DNA of 52,500 nt from Symbiodinium natans (GCA_905221605.1 CAJNDS010000001.1:1045025-1097524); one strand, 5' to 3'; shown: positions 40,043-48,189, counted from the stretch's first letter. The notes: a model not told the origin generated them from the sequence alone. Translations and numbers: made by a program.

Positions 40043-40169
40043 GGTACCAGAAACAGAAGAGTCCAGAAGAGCAACCCCACAAGGCCCTGCGTCTGACGAG
40101 GACTCAACCAGCCTGGGCACAGCTCGAAATTTAGCATATTGGGGCAGTAGTAGTTCTCTTGCTGTCTAG
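40043..40169 (+). CDS. Candidate terminal exon with telomere-derived acceptor
   Basis: An array ends TTTAG|G, then VPETEESRRATPQGPASDED ... NLAYWGSSSS and a TAG at 40167. Composition is Ser/Glu-rich and clearly protein-like. The next 180 bases are T-rich and unique, as expected of a 3' UTR. Product not recognised. Confidence 0.55.
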
Positions 40170-40573
40170 TACTCTACATATTATTCCTTGTGTTCTTCTG
40201 CCTCTTCATGTAAGTTGACTGCTTAATTCTGTTCATTGCTTTATTCATGTGGTCAGTGTTTTTTCTCTCTCACTCTTCTTCTAGCTCTTGTAGGCCTGGG
40301 AAGGTGCCTAACCCGAAGGCCCTACACTTCCTTTAGAACGATACGCAATACAAACCGTCTGTTTAAAAACCCTTTTAGGGCTTAGGGTCTAATTAGGGCC
40401 CTAAACCCTAAACCCTAAACCCTAAACCCTGAACCCTGAACCCTAAAACCCTAAACCCTAAGCCCTAAGCCCTAAACCCTAAACCCTAAACCCTAAACCC
40501 TAAACCCTAAACCCTAAACCCTAAACCCTAAACCCTAAACCCTAAACCCTAAACCCTAAACCCTAAACCCCAG
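40170..40573. other. Possible 3' UTR, then a CCCTAAA array
   Basis: 40170-40370 is T-rich single-copy-looking sequence. 40395-40570 is a long CCCTAAA array with a few CCCTGAA and CCCTAAG units. Confidence 0.6.
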
Positions 40574-40652
40574 GTCCTCTCAACCCCCTGAATGTCACCG
40601 TATGCTGCCGGACCACTGGAGGCTATCCCTCAGTTTCGCCGTATCTGAGTAG
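40574..40652 (+). CDS. Candidate terminal exon
   Basis: The CCCTAAA array ends ACCCCAG|, then SSQPPECHRMLPDHWRLSLS and a stop TAG (40650-40652). 79 nt. The acceptor is a one-base variant of the array unit. Confidence 0.5.
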
Positions 40653-40679
40653 TTGATCCTCGGATGCATTGCAAATTTT

Positions 40680-40860
40680 GCGGGGGGGGGGGGGGGGGTT
40701 TAGGTTTAGGGTTTAGGGTTTAGGGTTTAGGGTTTAGGGTTTAGGGTTTAGGGTTAGGGTTTAGGGTTTAGGGTTTAGGGTTTAGGGTTTAGGGTTTAGG
40801 GTTTAGGGTTTAGGGTTTAGGGTTTAGGGTTTAGGGTTTAGGGTTTAGGGTGTTGGGGGC
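40680..40860. repeat. G-run and TTTAGGG array
   Basis: G18 at 40681-40698 followed by about 20 near-perfect heptamers. Confidence 0.95.
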
Positions 40861-40867
40861 CCCCAAC

Positions 40868-40896
40868 AGAATGGGTACCCCTGTTTTCGGAACCAC
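40868..40896 (-). CDS. Candidate microexon
   Basis: Minus strand: GATGTGAATAG| then VVPKTGVPI and TTCT|GTTGGGG. 29 nt. Confidence 0.35.
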
Positions 40897-40984
40897 CTAT
40901 TCACATCTCTCCCTATCGGCTAAGATACCCGGAACGCGAAAACCTAAACCCTGAAACCTGCAACCCTTCACTAGGTTGGCCCTT

Positions 40985-41060
40985 AAAACCCTCTGAAAAA
41001 TATTCTTGAATATGATCCTCTTGAACCCAATAAGGGAAAATATAACATGTCCCAAGGGCC
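40985..41060 (+). repeat. Dispersed repeat J, possibly coding
   Basis: The stretch with GATCCTCTTGAACCCAATAA and CATGTCCCAAGGGCC matches 49085-49155 at about two thirds of positions by eye. Both are open on plus (here LKNILEYDPLEPNKGKYNM). Either a repeat or related exons. Confidence 0.45.
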
Positions 41061-41099
41061 TACCTAGTTCACTACACGCGCTACCACTTGTAAGCTTCC

Positions 41100-41633
41100 C
41101 AACCTCTCAGGGCTTAAGCCTTTTGCGGTTTTAAGCTTTCGGGCTCGAGGGTCCTTGAAAACATCCCTGAACCCCCAAAGCAGACTGACCCTAAAGCCTC
41201 CAGACTTCTACCGAAATCTCTAGGGTTTAGGGCATAGGGTTTAGGGTCAAAGAAACCAGAAACCAAAACAAATTGCGCTTCCTGGACAAGCACTCTGCCA
41301 GGTACCCAGAGTACCATAATCAGGTACCGTGCAGCCCGTAGTGAAGAGTACTCGGGAAGCATCTATCCACATCTTAAAACACCCCGTGGCCAAGGACTGC
41401 AAATTCTGTGCATAAACTACATGAACATTCAAGATCTTACTATGACTCAGGGAACTCGGCCCAAGAGTAGCCTAGGAATGTAAAGGGTGCCCTTAATTTC
41501 GGTTTAGAGGGGCTTACAAAGGGAACCTAAACCCCAGTGAATGAACAGGCGGCCTAGCCAAGATTTGAACCCTCAACCCCAAACCCTTAAGGCCCTAAAC
41601 CCTGAACCCTAAACCCTAAACCCCAAACTAAAC
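41100..41633. other. Spacer with overlapping minus frames and a family-B-like tract
   Basis: 41114-41432 has two overlapping minus frames (one reads SLATGCFKMWIDASRVLFTT). 41466-41558 carries AAAGGGTGCCCTTAATTTC and AAGGGAACCTAAACC blocks like family B, with GAGTAGCCTAGG at the edge. A CCCTAAA array follows. Confidence 0.45.
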
Positions 41634-41690
41634 GCCCCAGGCTGTGTCGATTCAAACTCATCATGCTCAAGGTTGATCCGAATGCCCGAG
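41634..41690 (-). CDS. Candidate exon, acidic
   Basis: Minus strand: CTGGGTTGATTAG| then SGIRINLEHDEFESTQPG and GGC|GTTTAG. 57 nt, both borders good, donor formed by a telomere-like unit. Confidence 0.55.
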
Positions 41691-41937
41691 CTAATCAACC
41701 CAGACCTCAAAAAGCCGCTACGCTTCTTACCCTAGGCCCTAAACCTTATAAACCTTAAGCCCGAAACCCTAAACTAAACCCTAAACCCTAAACCCTAAAC
41801 CCTACACCGCAACAAAAAAAGATCGCCAGATTAAAGAAGCAGAAGCAGAACAAAAAGCTAAATGCGTGGGGGATTTCGGGAAAAAACCCTAAACCCTGAA
41901 CCCTAAACCCTAAACCCTAAACACTAAACCCTATAAG

Positions 41938-42232
41938 GTGCAAACAACTGAGCTAGCAAGCGCATCGGAAAGCAGCCCGCGCGAAAGGTGCGAGGTGTGG
42001 CATGAGCAGAAGCTGGCGCTGGATTCGGGTTTAGGGGTTAGGGGTTAGGGGTTAGGGGTTAGGGGTTTAGGGTTTAGGGTTTAGGGTTTAGGGTTTAGGG
42101 TTTAGGGTTTAGGGTCTAGGGTTTAGGGTTTAGGGTTTAGGAGGCGAGGCTGTTGAACTTCCAGCACTGCGTTCTTGGCAAAGGTCTGGACGAGCCAGGC
42201 AACTCCCAGCCGAGCAACTTGCTCTTGGCTAG
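41938..42232 (+). CDS. Two-exon gene end with a purely telomeric intron
   Basis: Exon 41938-42028: CCCTATAAG| then VQTTELASASESSPRERCEV and WHEQKLALDS. Intron 42029-42140 is nothing but TTTAGGGG/TTTAGGG units, from GTTTAGGGG to TTTAG. Exon 42141-42232: GEAVELPALRSWQRSGRARQ to QLALG and TAG. The junction (TCG G|GA GGC) is in phase. An alternative frame of the second exon is also open (EARLLNFQHCVLGKGLDEP), so the frame choice rests on the junction. Product not recognised. Confidence 0.55.
42029..42140 (+). other. Self-contained telomeric intron (GTTTAG...TTTAG)
   Basis: Both splice sites are telomeric units: TTCGG|GTTTAGGGG at the 5' end and GGGTTTAG|GAGGCG at the 3' end; nothing else is in between. 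It shows that a bare sense array can look like a complete intron. Confidence 0.6.
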
Positions 42233-42336
42233 TAGGGAATGTGGGAATGAGGTACCCTGTATAATCCCCTCAAAGGGTATATATAGGGGGATATAGGGTA
42301 CCTCATTCCCTCATTCCCTACTAACCAACAGTAAAG
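42222..42336. mobile_element. MITE family K hairpin
   Basis: Arms TTGGCTAGTAGGGAATG...GAATGAGGTACCCT and AGGGTACCTCATTCCCTCATTCCCTACTAACCAA are inverted, with a smaller inverted core (CCCCTCAAAGGGTATATATA). One arm recurs at 16476-16518. Confidence 0.8.
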
Positions 42337-42353
42337 GCAAGGGCAGGCTTAAG

Positions 42354-42430
42354 CTCTTGAGTTGTGCCAGACTGGATGCGAGGCCACAAGCAGAGTCCTA
42401 GCGTCCCGGAGGCCGGGGCACCAACAATGA
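42354..42430 (+). CDS. Candidate terminal exon
   Basis: Plus strand after the hairpin: GGCAGGCTTAAG| then ALELCQTGCEATSRVLASRR and a TGA at 42428. It could follow 42141 if the hairpin is intronic (GC donor at CTCTTG|GCTAGT). Confidence 0.45.
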
Positions 42431-42434
42431 AGGG

Positions 42435-42564
42435 CCTACCCTAAACCCCAACTCCTAAACCCTAAACCCTAAACCCTAAACCCTAAACCCTAAACCCTAA
42501 ACCTCGGGAACGTTCCTAAATTTGGGGGGGCTGCTGGCAAAAACAAGCGCAGCTTCAGGTAAGC
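42435..42564. repeat. CCCTAAA array and spacer
   Basis: Array 42455-42505; the rest is short unique sequence open on minus. Confidence 0.7.
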
Positions 42565-42605
42565 CGCGTCAGTCGCGGAACCATCTCCGGCGACTTCTTC
42601 TTCTC
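42565..42605 (-). CDS. Candidate exon, GC-rich minus series (strand ambiguous)
   Basis: Minus strand: CCGCGGCAG| then EKKKSPEMVPRLT and |GCTTACC (GC donor). Plus is also usable: a donor CCGCGG|GTTTAGGG and an array ending TTTAG| at 42662 join SRNHLRRLLLLLPR to VCGSYGVVEG and a stop. One reading must be wrong. Confidence 0.4.
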
Positions 42606-42684
42606 CTGCCGCGGGTTTAGGGTTTAGGGTTTAGGGTTTAGGGTTTAGGGTTTAGGGTTTAGGTCTGCGGGAGCTATGGAGTAG

Positions 42685-42919
42685 TTGAGGGCTAAGAGGC
42701 TTTGTGGTCGGACCGACATTCGTGGAATTGACGAATCAAGGTTTAGGGTTTAGGGTTTAGGGCTAGGGTTTAGGGTGAGTTTAAGATTTAGGGCTCTTTA
42801 GGGTTAGGGTTCAGGATCTGAGTAGGGTTTAGGGTTTAGGGTTTAGGATTTAGGCGTCAGACTGATTGGGGCAAGCAAGCTGCAACCAACGGAGCCGGAG
42901 GGAACGGAAGCACCAACAG
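42685..42919 (+). CDS. Two exons joined across a telomere-bordered intron
   Basis: Exon 42685-42740 (after GGAGTAG|) reads LRAKRLCGRTDIRGIDES and ends ATCAAG|GTTTAGGG. Intron 42741-42853. Exon 42854-42919 starts ATTTAG|G and reads RQTDWGKQAATNGAGGNGST. Phase 2 meets phase 1 exactly. Further plus coding continues at 42946. Confidence 0.5.
42741..42853 (+). other. Telomere-bordered intron (GT-AG)
   Basis: Starts GTTTAGGGTTTAGGG, has a degenerate centre (GTTTAAGATTTAGGGCTC) and ends TTTAGGATTTAG. 113 nt, similar in length to the introns at 42029 and 44326. Confidence 0.5.
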
Positions 42920-42945
42920 GACCCTAAACCCGAAACCTCTCGCAG

Positions 42946-43113
42946 GTAGCAGATCCTAGCCCTAAAACGCATAGAATTCTTAATCAAATTGAGCCCTCAG
43001 CCCTGCCACCTGAATCCGGGACCTTAAACAGAGGAATCCTCCACTCAAAAAGGAGTAAGTACCCCTGTAAAAGGGAGCCCAAACCTGCAAACCACGGCGC
43101 TACTAAACCCTAA
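42946..43113 (+). CDS. Candidate terminal exon, 56 codons
   Basis: Plus strand: CCTCTCGCAG| then VADPSPKTHRILNQIEPSAL ... LNRGILHSKRSKYPCKREPK to ACT AAA CCC TAA, the stop coming from an array. The 26 nt separating it from 42919 are telomere-like and too short for an ordinary intron; the phase does not fit a direct splice, so the link to 42919 is open. Confidence 0.5.
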   Translation, partial: VADPSPKTHRILNQIEPSALPPESGTLNRGILHSKRSKYPCKREPKPANHGATKP

Positions 43114-43278
43114 ACCCCTGAACCCTAAGCCCCTAAACCCTAAACCCTACTCAGATCCTGAACCCTAACCCCAAAAGAGCCCTAAATCCTAAACTCACCC
43201 TAAACCCTAGCCCTAAACCCTAAACCCTAAACCCTAAACCCTAAACCCTGAACCCTAAACTCGCCCTAAACCTTAAAC
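43114..43278. repeat. CCCTAAA arrays
   Basis: Interrupted CCCTAAA/CCCTGAA units, with CTCGCCCTAAACC edges. Confidence 0.85.
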
Positions 43279-43341
43279 CCGCCGCCGGCTGGGGCCTCGC
43301 GTTCCTGGTCGGAGCGCTCGCACAGGAGAGAGCTGCGACCT
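43279..43341 (-). CDS. Candidate exon, GC-rich minus series
   Basis: Minus strand: TACCGACAG| then GRSSLLCERSDQEREAPAGG and |GTTTAAGG. 63 nt. Plus is open as well (AAGWGLAFLVGALAQERA) with a GTACTT donor but no acceptor. Confidence 0.48.
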
Positions 43342-43344
43342 CTG

Positions 43345-44268
43345 TCGGTACTTTTAGGGTTTAGGGTTTAGGGTTTAGGGTTTAGGGTTTGGGGTTTAGG
43401 GTTAAGGGTTTAGGGTTTAGGGTTTAGGGCTGAGGAGTTTCGGGAATCCATGAGGCGTTTCGGAGGTTTTAGGCGCCTCTGGCTGAGGGGCTGAGGTCTT
43501 TTTAGAGGTTTAGGGCTTAGGTGCTCAAAGATGGTTTAGGATTCAGGGCATCTTGCCAGGAAGAAACTCCAACCCTTAACCCTATAACTCTAGCCTGGAA
43601 AGCATCTTGTCTCTTCCGCCTCTTGGCTGAACTTATGAGGTTTAGCCTGTTTCGCTTTTAAACAGAAACAGAAGCACAAACAGAAACAACCGCACACGCG
43701 CACGCAGACACAAACACACAACACAAACGCAAACACAAACACACAACACACAAGCACACAAACAACATGGCAACACACAAACACACAAAAACACAAACAC
43801 ACACAAACACACACCGGCACAACCACAAAAGGCTCCGGCGTTCGCGCCGTCGCAGCATGGCTTGAGCATCCTTCGGCTATGCACGCGAGAGTTGGGGGTA
43901 AGGTTGCCACACCCATGAAGCACCCTACATTGGGACGCGCAACCCTTCTACTAACTATCCTTAATCTGGAATACAGTACTCCTTATTATAACCCCTATTA
44001 AGGACTGGAAGTATAAGGGCGAACATCCCAAATTATAAGTGTAGTCATAACCCACATATAAGCCCCTTGGGTGCCCTAATAGGGTTCTTATTGGGCTTCA
44101 AGTACAGGTAGAAGTGTGCTACTAAGTACCATGAACCTCCAAGTACGGGTCTTCCTTCAGGGCTTGGGGTGTTCAGGGTGTTCGGGGCCTTTAGGTTTCG
44201 AGGTCTTCAGGGCTTAGGGTTCAGGGTGTTTTGGCGTGTTCAGGGCCTTTAGGGTCTTTAGGGTTTAG
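43345..44268. repeat. Array, CA-rich minisatellite, MITE C and MITE A
   Basis: Array 43352-43430. CA-rich 43660-43820 (frames of Cys/Val there are artefacts). Family-C MITE 43932-44029 directly followed by family-A MITE 44031-44145. Degenerate TTTAGGG to 44268. Confidence 0.7.
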
Positions 44269-44501
44269 GTCTGGGATACTGACAACCTATGTCGTGGATC
44301 CGGGGCAATTTCTGAAACCCACCTGGTAGGCTAATCTTTAGGGTTTCGGTTTTAAGGGGTTTAGGGTTTAAGGGGTTTAGGGTTTCGGGTTTAGGGTTAA
44401 AGGGGTTTTAGGGTTTAGGGTTTAGGCCCAACCAGGTCACTATACACGGATGTCTGCTAGGAGCGGTCATTACTGAAGTTCGCGACTCCAAGCGGGCCTG
44501 A
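44269..44501 (+). CDS. Two-exon gene end split by a telomeric intron
   Basis: An array ends GGTTTAG|, exon 44269-44325 reads SGILTTYVVDPGQFLKPT and ends CACCTG|GTAGGC. Intron 44326-44425 is telomere-derived and ends TTTAG|. Exon 44426-44501 continues in phase (W)PNQVTIHGCLLGAVITEV to RDSKRA and TGA. Both acceptors are telomeric units. Product not recognised. Confidence 0.58.
44326..44425 (+). other. Telomeric intron (GT-AG)
   Basis: GTAGGCTAATCTTTAGGG start, mixed TTTAGGG / TTTAAGGGG units, TTTAG end. 100 nt. Confidence 0.55.
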
Positions 44502-44522
44502 TAAACGCGTCTGGGGGTCTTG

Positions 44523-44640
44523 ACCTACCTCTGGAGTAGACCCAGAAAAAAAAAGTATATACTTTTTAGGTATAAGTAGCTATAATGGGAACCCAAAACC
44601 AAAAAAAGTATTAAAGTATAGTACTCCAAAGCCCAGTTGA
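44523..44640. mobile_element. MITE-like palindrome
   Basis: Ends ACCTCTGGAGTAGACCCAG and AGTACTCCAAAGCCCAGTTG are partly inverted; the interior has AAAAGTATATACTTTTT. Single copy in the window. Confidence 0.45.
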
Positions 44641-44689
44641 ATAGGGAATTGCGAGGCTGTTCAGCTGACTCGTTTGGTTCTCCCTTAAC

Positions 44690-44884
44690 CCTACACCCTA
44701 AACCCTGAATCCCTAAACCCCTAAACCCCTAAACCCCTAAACCCCTAAACCCCTAAACCCTAAACCCTAAACCCCAAACCCCCCCTTCCCTCAAAGAAAG
44801 CCTTGACAACACAGACAAGAACCCCGCACCGGAACCCTAAACCCTAAACCCTAAACCCTAAACCCTAAACCCTAAACCCTAAAC
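44690..44884. repeat. 8-mer and heptamer CCCTAAA arrays
   Basis: 44695-44780 has the 8-mer CCCCTAAA, 44834-44883 the heptamer. An island between is open on plus (SLKESLDNTDKNPAPEP) without an acceptor. Confidence 0.75.
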
Positions 44885-44933
44885 CGTCCTCAAGCTCTCC
44901 GTCTCCACCTCGACCACCCTGACCACGAGTCGG
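44885..44933 (-). CDS. Candidate exon with array-derived donor, GC-rich minus series
   Basis: Minus strand: TCCAAGCAG| then RLVVRVVEVETESLRT and ACG|GTTTAGGGTTTAGGG. The donor is the first unit of the array. 49 nt. The acceptor lies in the end of a family-A MITE. Confidence 0.6.
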
Positions 44934-44936
44934 CTG

Positions 44937-45170
44937 CTTGGAGGTTCATGGTACTTGGGTTTAGGGTTTAGGGTTTAGGGTTTAGGTTTTAGGGTTTAGG
45001 GTTTAGGGTTTAGGGTTTAGGGTTTAGGGTTTAGGGTTTAGGGTTTAGGGGAACTTATTAACCAATTACAACTGTACTTGTAACTGTACTTGTAACCATC
45101 TCAGGGCACTTAAGGGGGCTTATAAGTGGGTTATAAGTACAGTTATAATTTGTTGCTAAGTGCCTCCAAG
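44937..45170. mobile_element. MITE family A interrupted by a telomeric array
   Basis: Ends CTTGGAGGTTCATGGTACTT and TTGCTAAGTGCCTCCAAG. Compared with the copy at 33673-33814 it is continuous except for an insert of TTTAGGG units at 44957-45052, with ACTT directly before (44953-44956) and after it (45053-45056). Confidence 0.88.
44957..45052. repeat. Telomeric insert with 4-bp target duplication ACTT
   Basis: About 13 units GGGTTTA (one TTTTAGGG). The uninterrupted copy reads GGTACTTATTCACCAATT where this one reads GGTACTT-array-ACTTATTAACCAATT. This is an occupied/empty site pair. Confidence 0.85.
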
Positions 45171-45174
45171 TGAG

Positions 45175-45384
45175 GGTGTTGGGGATAGTCGGGTTTTAGG
45201 GTCTAGGGTCTTATGGGGCTCAATCCAGAGGAGGCCTTGTTTGGGGTTTAGGGTTTTTCGGGATTTTCGGTTTTAGGGTCTTGGGGCTTAGGGTTTTCGG
45301 GGCTTTCGGGGTGGAGAGTTCAGGGTTGAGGTATCCCTAAACCCTCAACCCTAAACCCGAAACCCTAACCCCTAAACCCTACAC
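45175..45384. repeat. Degenerate G/T-rich array and CCCTAAA
   Basis: No gene seen. Confidence 0.6.
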
Positions 45385-45449
45385 AGGCAGAGGGGCCCTG
45401 AGGGGAGGGCGCGCACCTCCGCGTGCCGGTTAGACGCCCGTCGCCGGGC
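45385..45449 (-). CDS. Candidate exon, GC-rich minus series (strand ambiguous)
   Basis: Minus strand: TTGTGAGAG| then ARRRASNRHAEVRALPSGPL and CCT|GTGTAGGG. 65 nt. A longer plus frame (QRGPEGRARTSACRLDARRR to 45505, acceptor CTACACAG) overlaps it. Confidence 0.42.
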
Positions 45450-45633
45450 CTCTCACAAGAGCTCAGTGAGGGAGGACACAGAAACCAAGCAAGACCTGTG
45501 GTCCCTAAACTCTAAACCCTAAACCCTAAACCTCAAACACCAAACACTAAACCCTAAACCCTAAACCCTAAACCCTAAACCCCCAAAGCCTCGAGGGGCT
45601 ACAATACCCTGAACCCTACACCCTACACCCTAC

Positions 45634-45712
45634 ACTCTTCAGCCCTGGTCAGCCTAGGGCCATTGAGGGTAGAACTGGCTGTGAGGCCTAGGATATTTGA
45701 TTTAATGCTAGG
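45634..45712 (+). CDS. Candidate exon, unknown product
   Basis: Plus strand: CTACACTCTTCAG| then LVSLGPLRVELAVRPRIFDL up to an array-like TTTAGAG. An internal donor TTGAGG|GTAGAA is possible. Confidence 0.35.
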
Positions 45713-45719
45713 GTTTAGA

Positions 45720-46027
45720 GTTTAGGGTTTAATTCTGGAGGTCCATTCGGGTTTGGGGGTTTAGCGTATATACTTGGGCCTTAAAGGGGTTGTTATTCAG
45801 TAGCCACGGCCCAAGTACATGCCATATAGGGTGACATGGATCGTATGGTTGGTGTACAAGTAGCCCCTAAAACCTAAATCCCCTGAACCCAAATGGGCCA
45901 GATATTTTTGAACATATTATATATGTATATATACACACTGTGCATATCTATATTTATATGAAAATTTATACTTGTATTGTTTGATTTGGAGGGGTTCTTA
46001 CAAGGCTTGTACTATTTTGGGGGCATG
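45720..46027. other. MITE D remnant and AT-rich island
   Basis: 45766-45840 resembles family D (TACTTGGGCCTTAAAG ... GGCCCAAGTACATG). 45895-45985 is strongly AT-rich (TATATATGTATATATAC) and could be the 3' UTR of the minus gene ending at 46028. Confidence 0.5.
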
Positions 46028-46395
46028 TTAAGCGTTGCACAGAATTTCGGAGAAAACGAACACAAAAGAAACCAGGAGCCAAGTCATGGCCCTAAACCCT
46101 AAACCCTAAACCCTAAACCCTAAACCCTAAACCCTAAACCCTAAACCCTAAACCCTAAACCCTAAACCCTAAACCCTAAACCCTAAAGCCTACCCTAAAC
46201 CCTAAACCCAAACCCTAAACCCTAAACCCTAAACCCTAAACCCTAAACCCTAAACCCTAAACCCTAAACCCTAAACCCTAAACCCTAAACCCTAAACCCT
46301 AAACCCTAAACCCTAAACCCTGCCTTGCCCTCCCGCCGGGCCACGGAGGGGCTTCGCGTGATTTTGCCCACCGGCCGGAGCAGGTACTTGGAGAC
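46028..46395 (-). CDS. Two-exon gene end with a 227-nt telomeric intron
   Basis: Minus strand: CTCCTCCCTAAG|, exon 46319-46395 reads VSKYLLRPVGKITRSPSVAR and ends GCAGG|GTTTAGGG. Intron 46092-46318 is a long TTTAGGG array (two sub-arrays with a small imperfection near 46190-46210). It ends TTTAG|G, and exon 46028-46091 continues (G)AMTWLLVSFVFVFSEILCN to TAA. The phase fits (2 + 1). A second frame through both exons is also open (next exon GHDLAPGFFCVRFLRN), so frame is not certain. The C-terminal hydrophobic run could be a membrane anchor. Confidence 0.55.
46092..46318 (-). other. Telomeric intron, largest array-intron seen
   Basis: On the sense strand it begins GTTTAGGGTTTAGGG and ends GGGTTTAG; about 30 units. 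It has the same two border forms as 42029-42140 on the other strand. Confidence 0.55.
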
Positions 46396-46399
46396 CTTA

Positions 46400-47092
46400 G
46401 GGAGGAGAAGGGTCAGGGGTGGTTTGAGGGTAGGGTTTAGGGTTTAGGGTTTAGGGTTTAGGGCCTGGGGTTTAGGGTTTAGGCCTTTGGGTTTAGGGTT
46501 TAGGGTGGGGTACTATACTCTCTATTAAGGACTGCTAGCATAAGGGGAGCAACCCTAAGCCCAACCTAAATCCCTGAAAACCTTTCAACCCTAAAAACCC
46601 GTAAAGCCCCGAAAATCTGAAAACCTCAAAAACCCAAACCCTGAACCCCTAAACCCTTGAACCCTCAGCCCCTGAACCCCCAAACCCCAAACCTCCAACC
46701 CCTAAACCCGGAAACTCTAACTCCCTAAACCCCTGAGCCACTAAACCGGTAAACCCCGTAACCCCCCCAAACCCCAACACCTCAAACACCTAACCCAGCA
46801 AAACCCGTAAACCCCTAAAACCATTAAACCGAAACTCTTAAACTCCTGAAACTCCTGAACCCCTCTTAACCGCTTAACGCTTAAACCCCGAAAACCCCTC
46901 AACCCCCTAAACCCTAAACCCTAAACCCTGAACCCTAGCCCTAAGCCCTAAACCCTAAACTCCCTAAACTCTATAAACCCTAACCCCTAAACCCCTAGAA
47001 CCCCTGAGCCCCTACCCCTAAACCCTGTATAAACTCCCTAAACCCTAAACCCTAAACCCTAAACCCTAAACCCTAAACCCTAAACCCTAAAC
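46400..47092. repeat. Degenerate CCCTAAA relatives and MITE C remnant
   Basis: 46437-46500 TTTAGGG, 46506-46556 half of a family-C MITE, 46560-47090 CCC(T)AAAC-type irregular sequence ending in a clean array. Confidence 0.7.
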
Positions 47093-47132
47093 CGAATATC
47101 AGGGCCCCCGGCTTCCTTGCGTCGGTTTTGGC
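47093..47132 (-). CDS. Candidate exon with array-derived donor
   Basis: Minus strand: CCCCTTGGTAG| then AKTDARKPGALIF and TTCG|GTTTAGGG. 40 nt. Likely upstream of 46395 in the same gene, but the phases need one further exon or the alternative frame. Confidence 0.5.
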
Positions 47133-47149
47133 CTACCAAGGGGAGGCTA

Positions 47150-47725
47150 CATGGTGTCTTAACCAGGGATTGAATAGGGTTTAGGGTTTAGGGTTAGAGT
47201 TTGGGGTTTAGGGCTCAGGGTTCAGGAGTTTCGAGTTTAAACGTTTAGGGTTTAGGGCTTAGGGGGTTTAGGGGTTTAGGGGATATCGGGTTTTGACTAA
47301 CAGGTGAAATCGGGTATAGCGCAAGGCTTGGAGTCTCGGCTTTTGGGGCTGAGTTTCTAGGCCAGGGGCTTAGGGACTAGGGCGAAAACTTAGGGGTTTG
47401 AGGTTTTGGGTATCGAGGTTCGGATGCGGAAGTGTAGGTTCTGAAGACAGGATCCAGGAGTTACGGATGTGGGGCAAGGGGAGAGGGAAAGGGGATTCTG
47501 GGGAGTTGGAGGAGTGGCAGGTTGCAGGGTTTCAGGGACAAAGTTGAGCAGGGGTGAGGGTTGAAGGGCTTGGGGTTGACTTTTAGGAGCTTCATTGTTG
47601 AGGTTCGTGGGGAGGTTTCAGAGTCGACAGTTTAGGGGACTTGAACCCTCAACTCTAAACCCTAACCCTAAACCCTAAACCCTAAACCCGAAACCCTAAA
47701 CGTTTTCCGGGGTGTGGGGGCTCAG
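47150..47725. other. G-rich spacer
   Basis: Arrays at 47178-47215 and 47640-47700. 47300-47630 is G-rich degenerate sequence without borders or frames I trust. Confidence 0.5.
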
Positions 47726-47848
47726 GATAAGGAGTCCTTAGAGCTGCTTGAGAGGAAAACGCTGCGAGGTTCAAGTTGGGGTGCTGGTACGGCTTGTTGG
47801 AGGTCCAAGAGCCCACATCATCTGCCTCTAACCCAGTTAGCGCCCTAA
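47726..47848 (+). CDS. Candidate terminal exon, 40 codons
   Basis: Plus strand: GGGGGCTCAG| then DKESLELLERKTLRGSSWGA ... HHLPLTQLAP and TAA from the next CCCTAAA array. Good protein character; product not recognised. Confidence 0.5.
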   Translation, partial: DKESLELLERKTLRGSSWGAGTACWRSKSPHHLPLTQLAP

Positions 47849-48109
47849 ACCCTAAACCCTAAACCCTAGACCCTGAACCCTAAACCCTAAACCCTAAACC
47901 CTACTTCTGCACTCCTAGAGGGGACTTTCCACGGGATCACCCAACCCCAAAACCACAAAGCCACACCCTGAACCAACCCCTGAGCCGCTACACCCTGAAC
48001 ACAAACCCCTGAACCTCTAGACCCAAAGCCCCCTAAACCCATTTACCCTAAACCCTAAACCCTAAACCCTAGACCCTAGACCCTAAACCCTAAACCCTAA
48101 ACCCTAAGC
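47849..48109. repeat. Arrays and Pro/Asn-coding low complexity
   Basis: CCCTAAA at 47843-47900 and 48045-48105. Confidence 0.75.
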
Positions 48110-48176
48110 AAAGAGCCAAGGCGCTCTTGACCAGCTCTGTGGCTGCGAGCTGCGCAGCATCGGCACGAACTACGTC
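48110..48176 (-). CDS. Candidate helical exon, GC-rich minus series
   Basis: Minus strand: CGCCCGGAAG| then DVVRADAAQLAATELVKSAL and CTTT|GCTTAGGGTTTAGGG (GC donor at the array). 67 nt. The plus strand is open too (SQGALDQLCGCELRSIG, donor |GTTTAGGG). Confidence 0.5.
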
Positions 48177-48189
48177 CTTCCGGGCGGTT

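Noticed and set aside
43590-43923. Cys/Val-rich minus frames
   Set aside because: Produced by an (ACAAACAC)-type minisatellite.
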